From NCBI RefSeq assembly GCF_024362365.1, contig NZ_CP101464.1, forward strand, positions 2,914,001-2,978,000: a DNA stretch of 64,000 bases, in the 5' to 3' direction. Positions 33,060-40,507 of the stretch are shown piece after piece. Under the pieces are notes generated by a model, which worked only from the letters and a program-made list of their open reading frames with translations, was not told where the DNA came from and searched no databases. Numbering within the stretch: position 1 is the stretch's first letter; the number at the start of each line of letters is the position of its first letter. The DNA comes from Janibacter sp. CX7 (lineage in GTDB: Bacteria > Actinomycetota > Actinomycetes > Actinomycetales > Dermatophilaceae). The position numbers and the translations under genes are program-made.

Positions 33060-33967
33060 CCACCTCCCTGCAGCTCGCTCTCATCGCCGGGGCGCTCATC
33101 GGGCTCGGCCTGTCGATGCTCGTCTGGCGCTTCCGCCCGGCGCAGGTCGACCTCGCGACCGCCCTCGACCGGCTCTCCCCCGACCGGTCGCTCGCCCGGC
33201 CAGAGGAGGAGGGCGACCTCGACGCAAGCGGTGACAGCACCGACCGACTCGGCCGCTGGGCCATGCGGGCCCTGCCGCTCGACTCGCTCGGCGCCCCGCC
33301 CTACCGGGAGCTGGCGCTCATGCGCATCCCGGTGCACCGCTTCTACGGTGAGAAGGTCGTCTTCGCCATCCTCGGCGCGATCATGCCGGTGCTCCTCATG
33401 CTGGTCGCATCCTTCTTCGGGCTGGGGCTGCCGTGGATCTTCACGCCGGTGCTCGCCGTCGCCGGCGCGGTCGGCATGTTCTTCCTGCCGGACTACAACG
33501 TCAAGGACGACGCCAAGGCGGCCCGGAAGGAGTTCGGCCGGGCCCTGGCGTCCTACATCGACCTCGTCGCGCTCGAGCGCAATTCCGGCTCGGGGCCGCG
33601 CCAGGCCATGGAGATCGCCGCCAACATCGGCGACTCCTGGGTCTTCCGCCGGCTGGCCGAGGAGCTCTCCCGCTCCCGCTGGTCGGGGCTGCCGCCGTGG
33701 GACGCCCTGCGCAAGCTCTCCGACGAGCTCGGCCTGCCCGAGCTCGCCGACCTCGCCGACATCATGCGGCTGTCCGGCGAGGAGGGGGCGCAGGTCTACC
33801 AGACCCTGCGCTCGCGCTCGCAGAGCATGCGCACCGCGGAGCTCAACTCCGCACTCGCCGAGGCCAATGCCACCGGTGAGCGGATGTCGATCCCGATGTC
33901 AGCCCTCGGACTGATCTTCATGGCGATCCTCGTCACGCCGTCGGTGCTGCAGATCATCGGCGCCTGA
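33056..33967 (+). CDS. tadC: TadC-like type II secretion F domain protein
   Basis: A 303-residue second platform protein. An N-terminal helix (about 8-24), a helix pair near 100-140 and a C-terminal helix frame a T2SSF domain. SYIDLVALERNSGSGPRQAMEIAANIG and ADLADIMRLSGEEGAQVYQTLRSRSQSMR are the typical TadC segments. Start ATG 33056 overlaps tadB. The following 157 bases separate the machine genes from the pilin genes. Confidence 0.88.
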   Translation: MTTSLQLALIAGALIGLGLSMLVWRFRPAQVDLATALDRLSPDRSLARPEEEGDLDASGDSTDRLGRWAMRALPLDSLGAPPYRELALMRIPVHRFYGEKVVFAILGAIMPVLLMLVASFFGLGLPWIFTPVLAVAGAVGMFFLPDYNVKDDAKAARKEFGRALASYIDLVALERNSGSGPRQAMEIAANIGDSWVFRRLAEELSRSRWSGLPPWDALRKLSDELGLPELADLADIMRLSGEEGAQVYQTLRSRSQSMRTAELNSALAEANATGERMSIPMSALGLIFMAILVTPSVLQIIGA

Positions 33968-33987
33968 GGGCGCTCGCCCCGGATCGG

Positions 33988-34028
33988 CGGGTGAACACCC
34001 GGTGGCCCGGGCCGGAGGGCAGTCCTCC
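33988..34028 (+). terminator. cluster of GC hairpins after tadC
   Basis: Three small stems follow each other: CGGGTG/CACCCG (33988-33993 and 33996-34001), the palindrome GGCCCGGGCC (34003-34012), and GGAGG/CCTCC (34014-34018 and 34024-34028). They could reduce read-through from the tadABC genes into the pilin genes, which have their own apparent promoter. Confidence 0.4.
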
Positions 34029-34054
34029 CCTTAGCGCTACGGGGCCGCCTTCGA

Positions 34055-34124
34055 TAGCCTGTCGCTCGTCCGGGGGGACCACCCGCCTCCCGGGATCACC
34101 CTCGTCTTCGGGAGCATCCCAGTC
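34055..34124 (+). promoter_or_regulatory. internal promoter and leader before the Flp-like pilin
   Basis: TAGCCT at 34055-34060 matches the -10 box of the operon promoter at 28895, and the bases before it are also alike (GGCCG.C.T.C). A leader of about 57 bases with GTCC/GGAC and GGGAT/ATCCC stems leads to the ATG at 34125. Separate expression of the pilin is usual in Tad loci. Confidence 0.5.
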
Positions 34125-34343
34125 ATGATCCAGTTCTACGCCGCCCTGCAGGTGCTGGGCGCTCACGTCAGCAACTACTTCGGCGACCAGGCCGACACGA
34201 TCTCCCGTGCGCGCGACGAGCGCGGTTCGGTGACCATCGAGCAGGTGCTGTGGGCCGTCGCCGTCATCGCCATCGCGGTCATCGTCATCGGCGCGATCCG
34301 CACCTTCGTCAGCAGCAAGTCGCAGGAGATCAAGGCTCCCTGA
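34125..34343 (+). CDS. Flp-like major pilin
   Basis: A 72-residue prepilin. A 34-residue leader ends in ERG, then SVTIE with Glu at position +5 of the mature protein (Gly34/Ser35, Glu39), followed by one hydrophobic helix (VLWAVAVIAIAVIVIGAI). This matches a class IVb/Flp or TadE-type prepilin cut after the Gly. Size and position before the TadE-like genes suggest the major subunit. No prepilin peptidase gene is in the cluster. Confidence 0.75.
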   Translation: MIQFYAALQVLGAHVSNYFGDQADTISRARDERGSVTIEQVLWAVAVIAIAVIVIGAIRTFVSSKSQEIKAP

Positions 34344-34801
34344 TGCGGGGGTCGCAGGGGCTGCACACGAGGTCGGGGCGCTGGCGCTCCGACCGCGGTG
34401 CGCTGTCCATGGAGATGGTCGTGCTCCTGCCCCTGGCCCTGAGCCTGCTCTTCCTCGCCGTCCAGGGCGCGGTCTACTACCAGGGCCGCACCGTGGCCCT
34501 GGCCTCCGCGCAGGAGGGCGCCCGTGATGCTGCGGGCTTCAAGGGCACCGACGCCCAGGGGCGCACCTCCGCCATCGACTTCGCCTCGCGCGCCGGCGGT
34601 TCCGGGCTGCTCGAGGACCCCGACGTCGCCGTCCGTCGTGATCCCACCGCAGGCACGGTCACCGTGCAGGTCACCGGGACGACGATGTCGCTCGTGCCCG
34701 GCTGGGACCCCACGGTGTCGATGTCAGCGACGCGCAACATCGAGGAGTTCACCGCGCCCGAGGACTTCATCGTGCGGGGCACCGAGGGGCAGGGCGACTG
34801 A
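34343..34801 (+). CDS. TadE-like pseudopilin 1
   Basis: A 152-residue protein. The leader ends SDRG, then ALSME with Glu24 at +5, followed by one membrane helix (MVVLLPLALSLLFLAVQGAVYY) and an extracytoplasmic domain of about 100 residues. TadE-family minor pilins have this layout. ATG at 34343 overlaps the pilin stop (TGATG), so pilin and pseudopilin are coupled. Confidence 0.8.
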   Translation: MRGSQGLHTRSGRWRSDRGALSMEMVVLLPLALSLLFLAVQGAVYYQGRTVALASAQEGARDAAGFKGTDAQGRTSAIDFASRAGGSGLLEDPDVAVRRDPTAGTVTVQVTGTTMSLVPGWDPTVSMSATRNIEEFTAPEDFIVRGTEGQGD

Positions 34802-35280
34802 TGATGACGGTTCCACGGCGCCTCCTCGCCGTCCGGCGCCCACGCCTCGACGCCCGGGGACGGCTGCTCGGCGAGCGCGGCTCGGCGAGCATCGAGATGG
34901 TCATCCTCGCCCCGGCCTTCGGCCTGCTCATCGCCATGCTCGTCATGGGTGGCCGCATCGCGATCGCCCAGCAGAGCATCCAGTCGGCGGCTGGCGAGGC
35001 TGCTCGCGCCGCCTCGCTCGAGCGCGGCGCCGACTCCCGCGACCGTGGCCTGAGCGCCGCCCGGGCCTTCCTCGCCGAGCAGGACATGACCTGCCGCAAC
35101 CTCGACGTCCAGCTCGACGCCTCGGGCAAGCAGACCGACCCCGGCGTCGCCGACCAGATCGTCAACGCGACCGTCAGCTGCGAGGTCCCCCTCGGCGACC
35201 TCGCGCTCCCGGGCATCGGCGGCGGTCACACCGTCACCGCGACCGCGGCCAGCCCCGTCGACACCTACCGGGAGCGCTGA
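34801..35280 (+). CDS. TadE-like pseudopilin 2
   Basis: A 159-residue protein with leader end GERG, then SASIE (Gly27, Glu32 at +5), a hydrophobic helix (MVILAPAFGLLIAMLVMGG) and a soluble domain with two Cys (MTCRN, VSCEV) that may form a disulfide outside the cell. Its ATG overlaps the preceding stop. It belongs to the TadE family by layout. Confidence 0.8.
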   Translation: MMTVPRRLLAVRRPRLDARGRLLGERGSASIEMVILAPAFGLLIAMLVMGGRIAIAQQSIQSAAGEAARAASLERGADSRDRGLSAARAFLAEQDMTCRNLDVQLDASGKQTDPGVADQIVNATVSCEVPLGDLALPGIGGGHTVTATAASPVDTYRER

Positions 35281-35777
35281 TGTCCGCCCTCCGCTCCCGC
35301 ATCCGGCGCCTGCGCGACGAGCGCGGCTCGCTGAGCACCTACTTCGTCTCCGCCGTCTTCGCCGTCGTGCCGCTCGTCGGTCTCGTCGTCGACGGTGGCG
35401 GCCAGGTCCGCGCCATGCAGCAGGCCAACGACCTCGCGGACGAGACCGCCCGCTTCGCCGGCCAGCAGATCGAGACCGGCTGCGCGATCAAGGGGTCCGA
35501 GGTCGTCATCTACCTGCCGCGCGCCCGCCAGGCCGCGCAGCGCTTCCTCGAGGCCAGCCCGAGCGGCGCATCGCTCAAGGAGGTCACGGTCGGGTCCGAC
35601 GGGCACACGGTCAACGTGCGCACGAGCCTGACCTACGACCCGATCTTCCTCGGGATGATCGGCGTCGGCCCTCGCGAGATCGAGGGCACCGGCTCGGCCT
35701 ACCAGTACCGGACCAACGCAGACGGACGGGAGTACGACGCCGATGAGGGCAGCTACGGCACGTGCAGCGGCTGGTAG
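35280..35777 (+). CDS. TadG-like pseudopilin 3
   Basis: A 165-residue protein with leader end DERG, then SLSTYFVSAVFAVVPLVGLVVDGGGQVRAMQQANDLADETARFA in outline. The +5 Glu is replaced by Tyr, and the helix runs into a VDGGG..R..Q..ND.AD motif typical of putative TadG-like proteins. It overlaps the preceding stop by one base and the next gene by 35 bases. Lack of the Glu suggests it may not be processed like the other two. Confidence 0.75.
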   Translation: MSALRSRIRRLRDERGSLSTYFVSAVFAVVPLVGLVVDGGGQVRAMQQANDLADETARFAGQQIETGCAIKGSEVVIYLPRARQAAQRFLEASPSGASLKEVTVGSDGHTVNVRTSLTYDPIFLGMIGVGPREIEGTGSAYQYRTNADGREYDADEGSYGTCSGW

Positions 35778-38700
35778 GGCGCGAGGGCTGATCGCCCTCC
35801 TCGGGATCGTCGCACTCCTCGTCGGCGTCCCGTGGCTCCTGCTGCACATCGGCGCGGGGCCGATCCCGGACCAGTGGGCCACGCCCGCCGAGATCTGGGA
35901 CGCCGTCACCTCCCCCGACGACGGCACCGCACTGCTCGTCATCTTCCGCTACGCCGCGTGGCTCGCGTGGTTCTTCATCGCCGCCTCGATCGTCATCGAG
36001 GTCGGCGCCCGGCTGCTCGGCACCGACGTGCCCCAGCTGCCCGGACTCTCGCTGCCCCAGGGCATCGCCCGCTACGTCGTCGGCACCGCCGCGCTGCTCT
36101 TCATCACCGTCCCGACGGTCGCCACCTGGGCCGGCACCGCCCAGGCCGCGACCACCGGGTCCACCGATCTCGCGACGACCACCGCCGTCACCGGTGGCGT
36201 CTCCGCCGCCGCAGCGGCCGACGCAGTCGCCGCGCACTCAGCCGACCGGGCGGACCACACGAGCGCCGACCAGCAGGACGCCCCCACGCTCACCCACGAG
36301 GTCGCCCAGGGCGAGAGCCTGTGGTCGATCGCCGAGCAGCGCCTCGGTGACGGCACCCGCTACACCGAGATCCTCGACCTCAACCGCGACTCGATCCCGG
36401 CCTCGCACTGGATCGCCCCCGGCCAGCAGCTCCAGCTGCCCGGCGACGCGACGGGTGCCGATGACTCCGCCGACGACGCCATGCCCGGCGGCACGCACAC
36501 CGTCGAGCAGGGCGACACGCTGTGGGAGATCGCCGAGGACGAGCTCGGCGACGGCAGCCGCTACACCGAGATCGTCGCCGAGACCGGATCCGCCGAGCAG
36601 CCCGACGGCGACCGGCTCACCGACCCCGACCTCATCCGGCCCGGCTGGCAGCTCCAGCTGCCGGGCGACGAGACCGCCGCCGACACCCCGAGCGCCACTC
36701 CCGGCACCGCCCAGACCGCGGCCGACGCCGCGCACGGGGCGTCCACCCCCTTCGGCACGACCCCTGCGGACCAGGCTCCCGCCGACCAGCCGGCCAGCGC
36801 GCAGACCCCGGCCGTCTCCGGGGCGGCTTCCGGCACCGCCGGGGCAGCCGCATCGACCGCGAGCGCCGAGGAGGGCTCCGCCGACCCGGTGCTCGTCGGC
36901 GACCCGGCCGACGAGTGGGGCAGCACGGTCCTCGGGCTGTCCGGCATCACCGCCGCCGGCCTGCTGACCCTCGTCGAGCGGGCCCGCCGCCGGCGCGCTG
37001 CCCGCCTGACCCGCCCCACCGACGAGGCGGTCACCGACCTCGAGCGCGAGCTCGCGCTCGTCGCCGACGTCCACACGGTCGACACCGTCGACATCGCCCT
37101 GCGGCACATCTCCGTCGCCGCCCGTGAGGCCGGCCGCGCGCTGCCCGGTCTGCGCTCGGTGCGGATCGGTCGCCAGCAGCTCGACGTCCAGCTCGCCGAC
37201 CCGATGCGGCTGCCCGCGCCCTGGACCTCCACCGCCGACCCCCGGCTGTGGACCCTCGCCGTGGACCGCGCCATGACGCTCGACCCGCAGATGCTCGTCA
37301 CCGAGCCGGCGCCCTTCCCCGCCCTCGTCGCCATCGGGCAGGACGACGAGGAGGCGCACGTGCTCGTCAACCTCGCCGACGTGCGCACCTTCGCCGTCGT
37401 GGGCGACCCGGCCCGCACCCGCGACACCCTCGCGGCGATGACCCTCTCGCTCGCCTCCGCCCCCTGGGCCGACGCGACGACCGTGACCGTCATCGGCGGG
37501 CACCCCGAGCTCACCCGGGCGATCGACTCCCCGCGGGTGCGCTCGGTGCCCGACATGGCGGCCTACACCCTCTCGGTGCAGGTGCAGATCGACCCGACTG
37601 CCCGTGAGGTCATCGTCGTCAGCGGCGAGCTCGACGCCCGCGACCGGCGGCGCCTCGACAAGGCGGTCGCCTCCTCACCGCGTGTCGCGCTCGCCCACGC
37701 CGCGAGCTCGGTCGCCGACGGCGCCGATGCCCTGACGATTGCCGACGACACCGACGCCGCGGTCCTCTCCCCCGCCTACCTGCAGGTGCGGCCGGAGCGG
37801 CTGACGAGCGCCGACGCCGCCCGCATCGGCTTCCTCTTCGACCTGCTCGCCCCGGCCGAGGACGTGTGGGCACCTGCCGCGGGCGAGCCCGACGCGGCAG
37901 CGCTCGCAGGGGTCCCGACCGCCGCCGAGGTCACCCTCGACCCGGCCGACGACCTCGTCGACGACGCGCCCACGATCCGTCGTTCGCAGGTGGCCGACGA
38001 GGCGACCGACCCCACCCCGGTCCGCTGGAACACGCCGGTCAACACCCCGGCGGGGCAGACCCCCTTCGAGCCCGGGGAGGACGTCGCGACGGTGCGCCGC
38101 ACCGCCGGCCTCGACCTCACCTCGCTCGGCACGACACCCGGGTGGCTCTCCAACCAGATCACCCCGACGCCGGGCACGCCGCTGCCGCCGGTCATCGCCT
38201 TCCCCGAGCGGGTGCGCGAGCTCGCCGCACCCACCGACGAGCCCGTGCTGCGCCTGCTCGGCCCGGTCGACATCGACAACGTCGGCGAGGTCGCCGCAGC
38301 CCACCGCATGCGCCTCACCGAGCTCGCGGCCTACGTCAGCACGCACCCGCACGCCACCGCCACCGAGATCGACGACGCGATGTGGCCCAACCGCGCGATG
38401 CACGACCACTCCCGCGTGCGTGACCGTTCGCTCGCCGGGCTCGGCGCGTGGCTCGGGCCGGAGGAGACCCCGGCCGGTGGCCTCGACGCGGCCCGCGGTA
38501 TCACGAGCGACTGGCGGCTCTGGCAGGGCCTCGTGCCCGCCGACCCCTCGCACGCCGGCACCGAGCACCTCGAGCAGGCCCTCGGCCTGGTGCGCGGGCG
38601 CCCCTTCGCCGGGGTCCACCCCCGCCACTACGTGTGGGCGCAGGCGCTGCGCGCGCAGATGATCTTCGCGATCACCACCGCCGCCACCGAGCTCGCCCGC

Positions 38701-38973
38701 CGCCGCCTCATGGAGGGGCGCTGGGCCGCGGCCTACGACGCGACGGTCGTCGGCCTGACCGTCGAGCCCGGTGTCGAGGCCCTGTGGCGCCTGCAGGTCC
38801 TCGCCACCCACGAGATCGGCGACGCCGACGCCCGCGACGCTGCTGCGGTCGGCCTCGCCGACTGCGGCCGACTCGCCGACCGCGACCTCGAGCCCGCATC
38901 CCGCGAGCTGCTCGCGAGCCTGCCGGAGCTCACCAGGTCGCAGACCCCGACGACCACCCACCACGCCGTCTGA
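35743..38973 (+). CDS. membrane protein with two LysM domains and a BTAD/SARP-like C-terminus
   Basis: A 1,076-residue protein. Helices lie near residues 13-37, 64-85 and 108-132. Two LysM modules follow (about 184-234 THEVAQGESLWSIAEQRLG; about 251-308 THTVEQGDTLWEIAEDELG), then a Pro/Ala/Ser linker, and another helix near 388-410 followed by RARRRRAARL. The remaining 650 residues end in a winged-helix-like segment (LRLLGPVDI...MRLTELAAYVSTHPHATATEIDDAMW) and a helical BTAD repeat. Such proteins are found in actinobacterial Tad loci. It could anchor the machine to peptidoglycan and signal to the cytoplasm; that is inference. Confidence 0.8.
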   Translation: MRAATARAAAGRARGLIALLGIVALLVGVPWLLLHIGAGPIPDQWATPAEIWDAVTSPDDGTALLVIFRYAAWLAWFFIAASIVIEVGARLLGTDVPQLPGLSLPQGIARYVVGTAALLFITVPTVATWAGTAQAATTGSTDLATTTAVTGGVSAAAAADAVAAHSADRADHTSADQQDAPTLTHEVAQGESLWSIAEQRLGDGTRYTEILDLNRDSIPASHWIAPGQQLQLPGDATGADDSADDAMPGGTHTVEQGDTLWEIAEDELGDGSRYTEIVAETGSAEQPDGDRLTDPDLIRPGWQLQLPGDETAADTPSATPGTAQTAADAAHGASTPFGTTPADQAPADQPASAQTPAVSGAASGTAGAAASTASAEEGSADPVLVGDPADEWGSTVLGLSGITAAGLLTLVERARRRRAARLTRPTDEAVTDLERELALVADVHTVDTVDIALRHISVAAREAGRALPGLRSVRIGRQQLDVQLADPMRLPAPWTSTADPRLWTLAVDRAMTLDPQMLVTEPAPFPALVAIGQDDEEAHVLVNLADVRTFAVVGDPARTRDTLAAMTLSLASAPWADATTVTVIGGHPELTRAIDSPRVRSVPDMAAYTLSVQVQIDPTAREVIVVSGELDARDRRRLDKAVASSPRVALAHAASSVADGADALTIADDTDAAVLSPAYLQVRPERLTSADAARIGFLFDLLAPAEDVWAPAAGEPDAAALAGVPTAAEVTLDPADDLVDDAPTIRRSQVADEATDPTPVRWNTPVNTPAGQTPFEPGEDVATVRRTAGLDLTSLGTTPGWLSNQITPTPGTPLPPVIAFPERVRELAAPTDEPVLRLLGPVDIDNVGEVAAAHRMRLTELAAYVSTHPHATATEIDDAMWPNRAMHDHSRVRDRSLAGLGAWLGPEETPAGGLDAARGITSDWRLWQGLVPADPSHAGTEHLEQALGLVRGRPFAGVHPRHYVWAQALRAQMIFAITTAATELARRRLMEGRWAAAYDATVVGLTVEPGVEALWRLQVLATHEIGDADARDAAAVGLADCGRLADRDLEPASRELLASLPELTRSQTPTTTHHAV

Positions 38974-38986
38974 TGGAGGCCCGCCG

Positions 38987-39913
38987 ATGACGACCCTGAC
39001 CCGACTGCTCCCGTGGGAGCGCGTCGTCGCCGTGCTCGGTGTGACGGCGCTCGTGCTCGTCGCCTCGCTCGCCACGGCGCCGCGCAGCGAGGCCGACATC
39101 TGCGAGAACTTCAACCTCAGCGCCCGCTGCCGCATCGTCTTCGGCGGGGAGAAGGGCGACGGCAAGGGCGGCGGGGGCAAGGGCCCGACGCGCCCGCCGT
39201 GCAACCTCGGCGCGCCCGACTACGAGCGCGTGCCGTGCGACAACGCGGTGGCGGGCTCGTGGAGCAACGAGCGCCAGTGCTACATCATCGAGGCCTCCGA
39301 CCAGCCCACGCCGGACGACCCGGAGTGGCGACCCAAGGGCAAGCTCTACCAGTGCACGGGCTTCGACTCCGACGGCACGACGCTCATCCTCAAGGACCCG
39401 TTCTGGTCCGAGACGCCCCCTCGCACGAGCAACCCCGACGACCTCATCGCCGACCTCGAGACCGCCGTCGGCACCAAGTTCCGGGCGATGTACCCCGGTC
39501 TCGCGCCCAACCCCATCGCTGTCGGCCAGGAGTGGACCGGCTCGCGCATGGCGCCGGTCGGCCTGTGGGTGTGGATGTGGCCGCGGACGATGTGGCGCAC
39601 GCAGTGGGGCCCGATCCAGGCCGAGGCCGAGGGCACGCCCTACTGGGTCAAGGCCGGCGTGACCCACGTGAAGTGGCAGATGGGTGACGGCTCGACGGTC
39701 GTCTGCCAGAAGAGCCCGCCCTTCGCACCGTGGATGCGTGACCGCACCCCCGAGTGCGGGCACAAGTACAAGAAGCCGGGCAACTACCGCGTCTTCATCA
39801 CGACCTACTGGCACATCACCTACGTCGACGCCAACGGTCCCGGCGAGCAGAACATCGAGTTCAAGCAGTCGCTGTGGATCCGCATCGGGGAGAATCAGGT
39901 GGTCAACAAGTGA
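38987..39913 (+). CDS. secreted Tad-cluster protein with PKD-like C-terminus
   Basis: A 308-residue protein with a signal sequence (VVAVLGVTALVLVASLATA, about 13-31), several Cys pairs, a Gly/Lys-rich linker (GDGKGGGGKG) and a C-terminal domain. Its DGSTVVCQ...TPECGHKYKKPGNYRVFIT segment resembles a PKD-like domain. It probably sits outside the membrane. The start at 38987 has GGAGG 7-11 bases before it. It overlaps the lipoprotein gene by 4 bases. Confidence 0.7.
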   Translation: MTTLTRLLPWERVVAVLGVTALVLVASLATAPRSEADICENFNLSARCRIVFGGEKGDGKGGGGKGPTRPPCNLGAPDYERVPCDNAVAGSWSNERQCYIIEASDQPTPDDPEWRPKGKLYQCTGFDSDGTTLILKDPFWSETPPRTSNPDDLIADLETAVGTKFRAMYPGLAPNPIAVGQEWTGSRMAPVGLWVWMWPRTMWRTQWGPIQAEAEGTPYWVKAGVTHVKWQMGDGSTVVCQKSPPFAPWMRDRTPECGHKYKKPGNYRVFITTYWHITYVDANGPGEQNIEFKQSLWIRIGENQVVNK

Positions 39914-40500
39914 CCCGAGCGTCCCGGGTCACCCCGCTCGCCCTCGCCGCGGTCGCGGCGCTCGTGCTCTCCGGGTGCGGCGGTGACGACGACGGCGGGC
40001 TCACCCCCGACCTCGTCGACCAGCGCCAGACCACCACGACCGACCCCGACGAGGCGGCCACCGAGGGCGCCCGCACCCGCGTCGGCCAGTGGGTCGACGG
40101 GCGCAACACGATCCTCGCCTCGCCCGAGAGCTATCGGAGCACGGCGTCCATCGGCTTCGCCGAGGGGCGCGCCTCCTCTGCGCTCATCGCGGAGGCCGGA
40201 CGCCTCGACATCAAGGGTCAGCGCCGCGAGGGCACGACCGAGATCGTCGGCGAGCTCCAGGTGACGAAGATGGAGCTCGAGCCGAAGCCGAAGAACGGCG
40301 TGGCGATCTCCCCCTTCGTCGAGATGCGCGCCTGCCTCGACGAGAGCGGGACGAGCCTCGTCAAGGAGAGCGGCGGCACGGTCGCCGGCTCGAAGGGCCG
40401 GGGGCCCCGGCCGATGAAGTTCCACGTGAGCAACGACAGCTACCCCAACCCCGACTCGTGGATGGTCTCGTGGACCCAGGAGGTCAAGGGGCACTGCTGA
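39910..40500 (+). CDS. lipoprotein of the Tad cluster
   Basis: A 196-residue protein starting at GTG 39910 (GTGA overlap with the previous stop). The signal peptide ends in the lipobox LSGC (Cys23), so it should be lipidated and membrane-anchored. The mature part has a Thr/Asp-rich linker and one small domain of unknown fold with two Cys near the end. It is the last gene of the cluster; only 7 bases separate it from the convergent ECF gene. Confidence 0.75.
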   Translation: MTRASRVTPLALAAVAALVLSGCGGDDDGGLTPDLVDQRQTTTTDPDEAATEGARTRVGQWVDGRNTILASPESYRSTASIGFAEGRASSALIAEAGRLDIKGQRREGTTEIVGELQVTKMELEPKPKNGVAISPFVEMRACLDESGTSLVKESGGTVAGSKGRGPRPMKFHVSNDSYPNPDSWMVSWTQEVKGHC

Positions 40501-40507
40501 CCGGTCG

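Noticed and set aside
35743..35777. Overlap of 35 bases taken as a frameshift joining the TadG-like protein and the LysM protein
   Set aside because: Both proteins have complete starts and ends, and a GGGAG lies upstream of the ATG at 35743. An overlap is more likely than an error.
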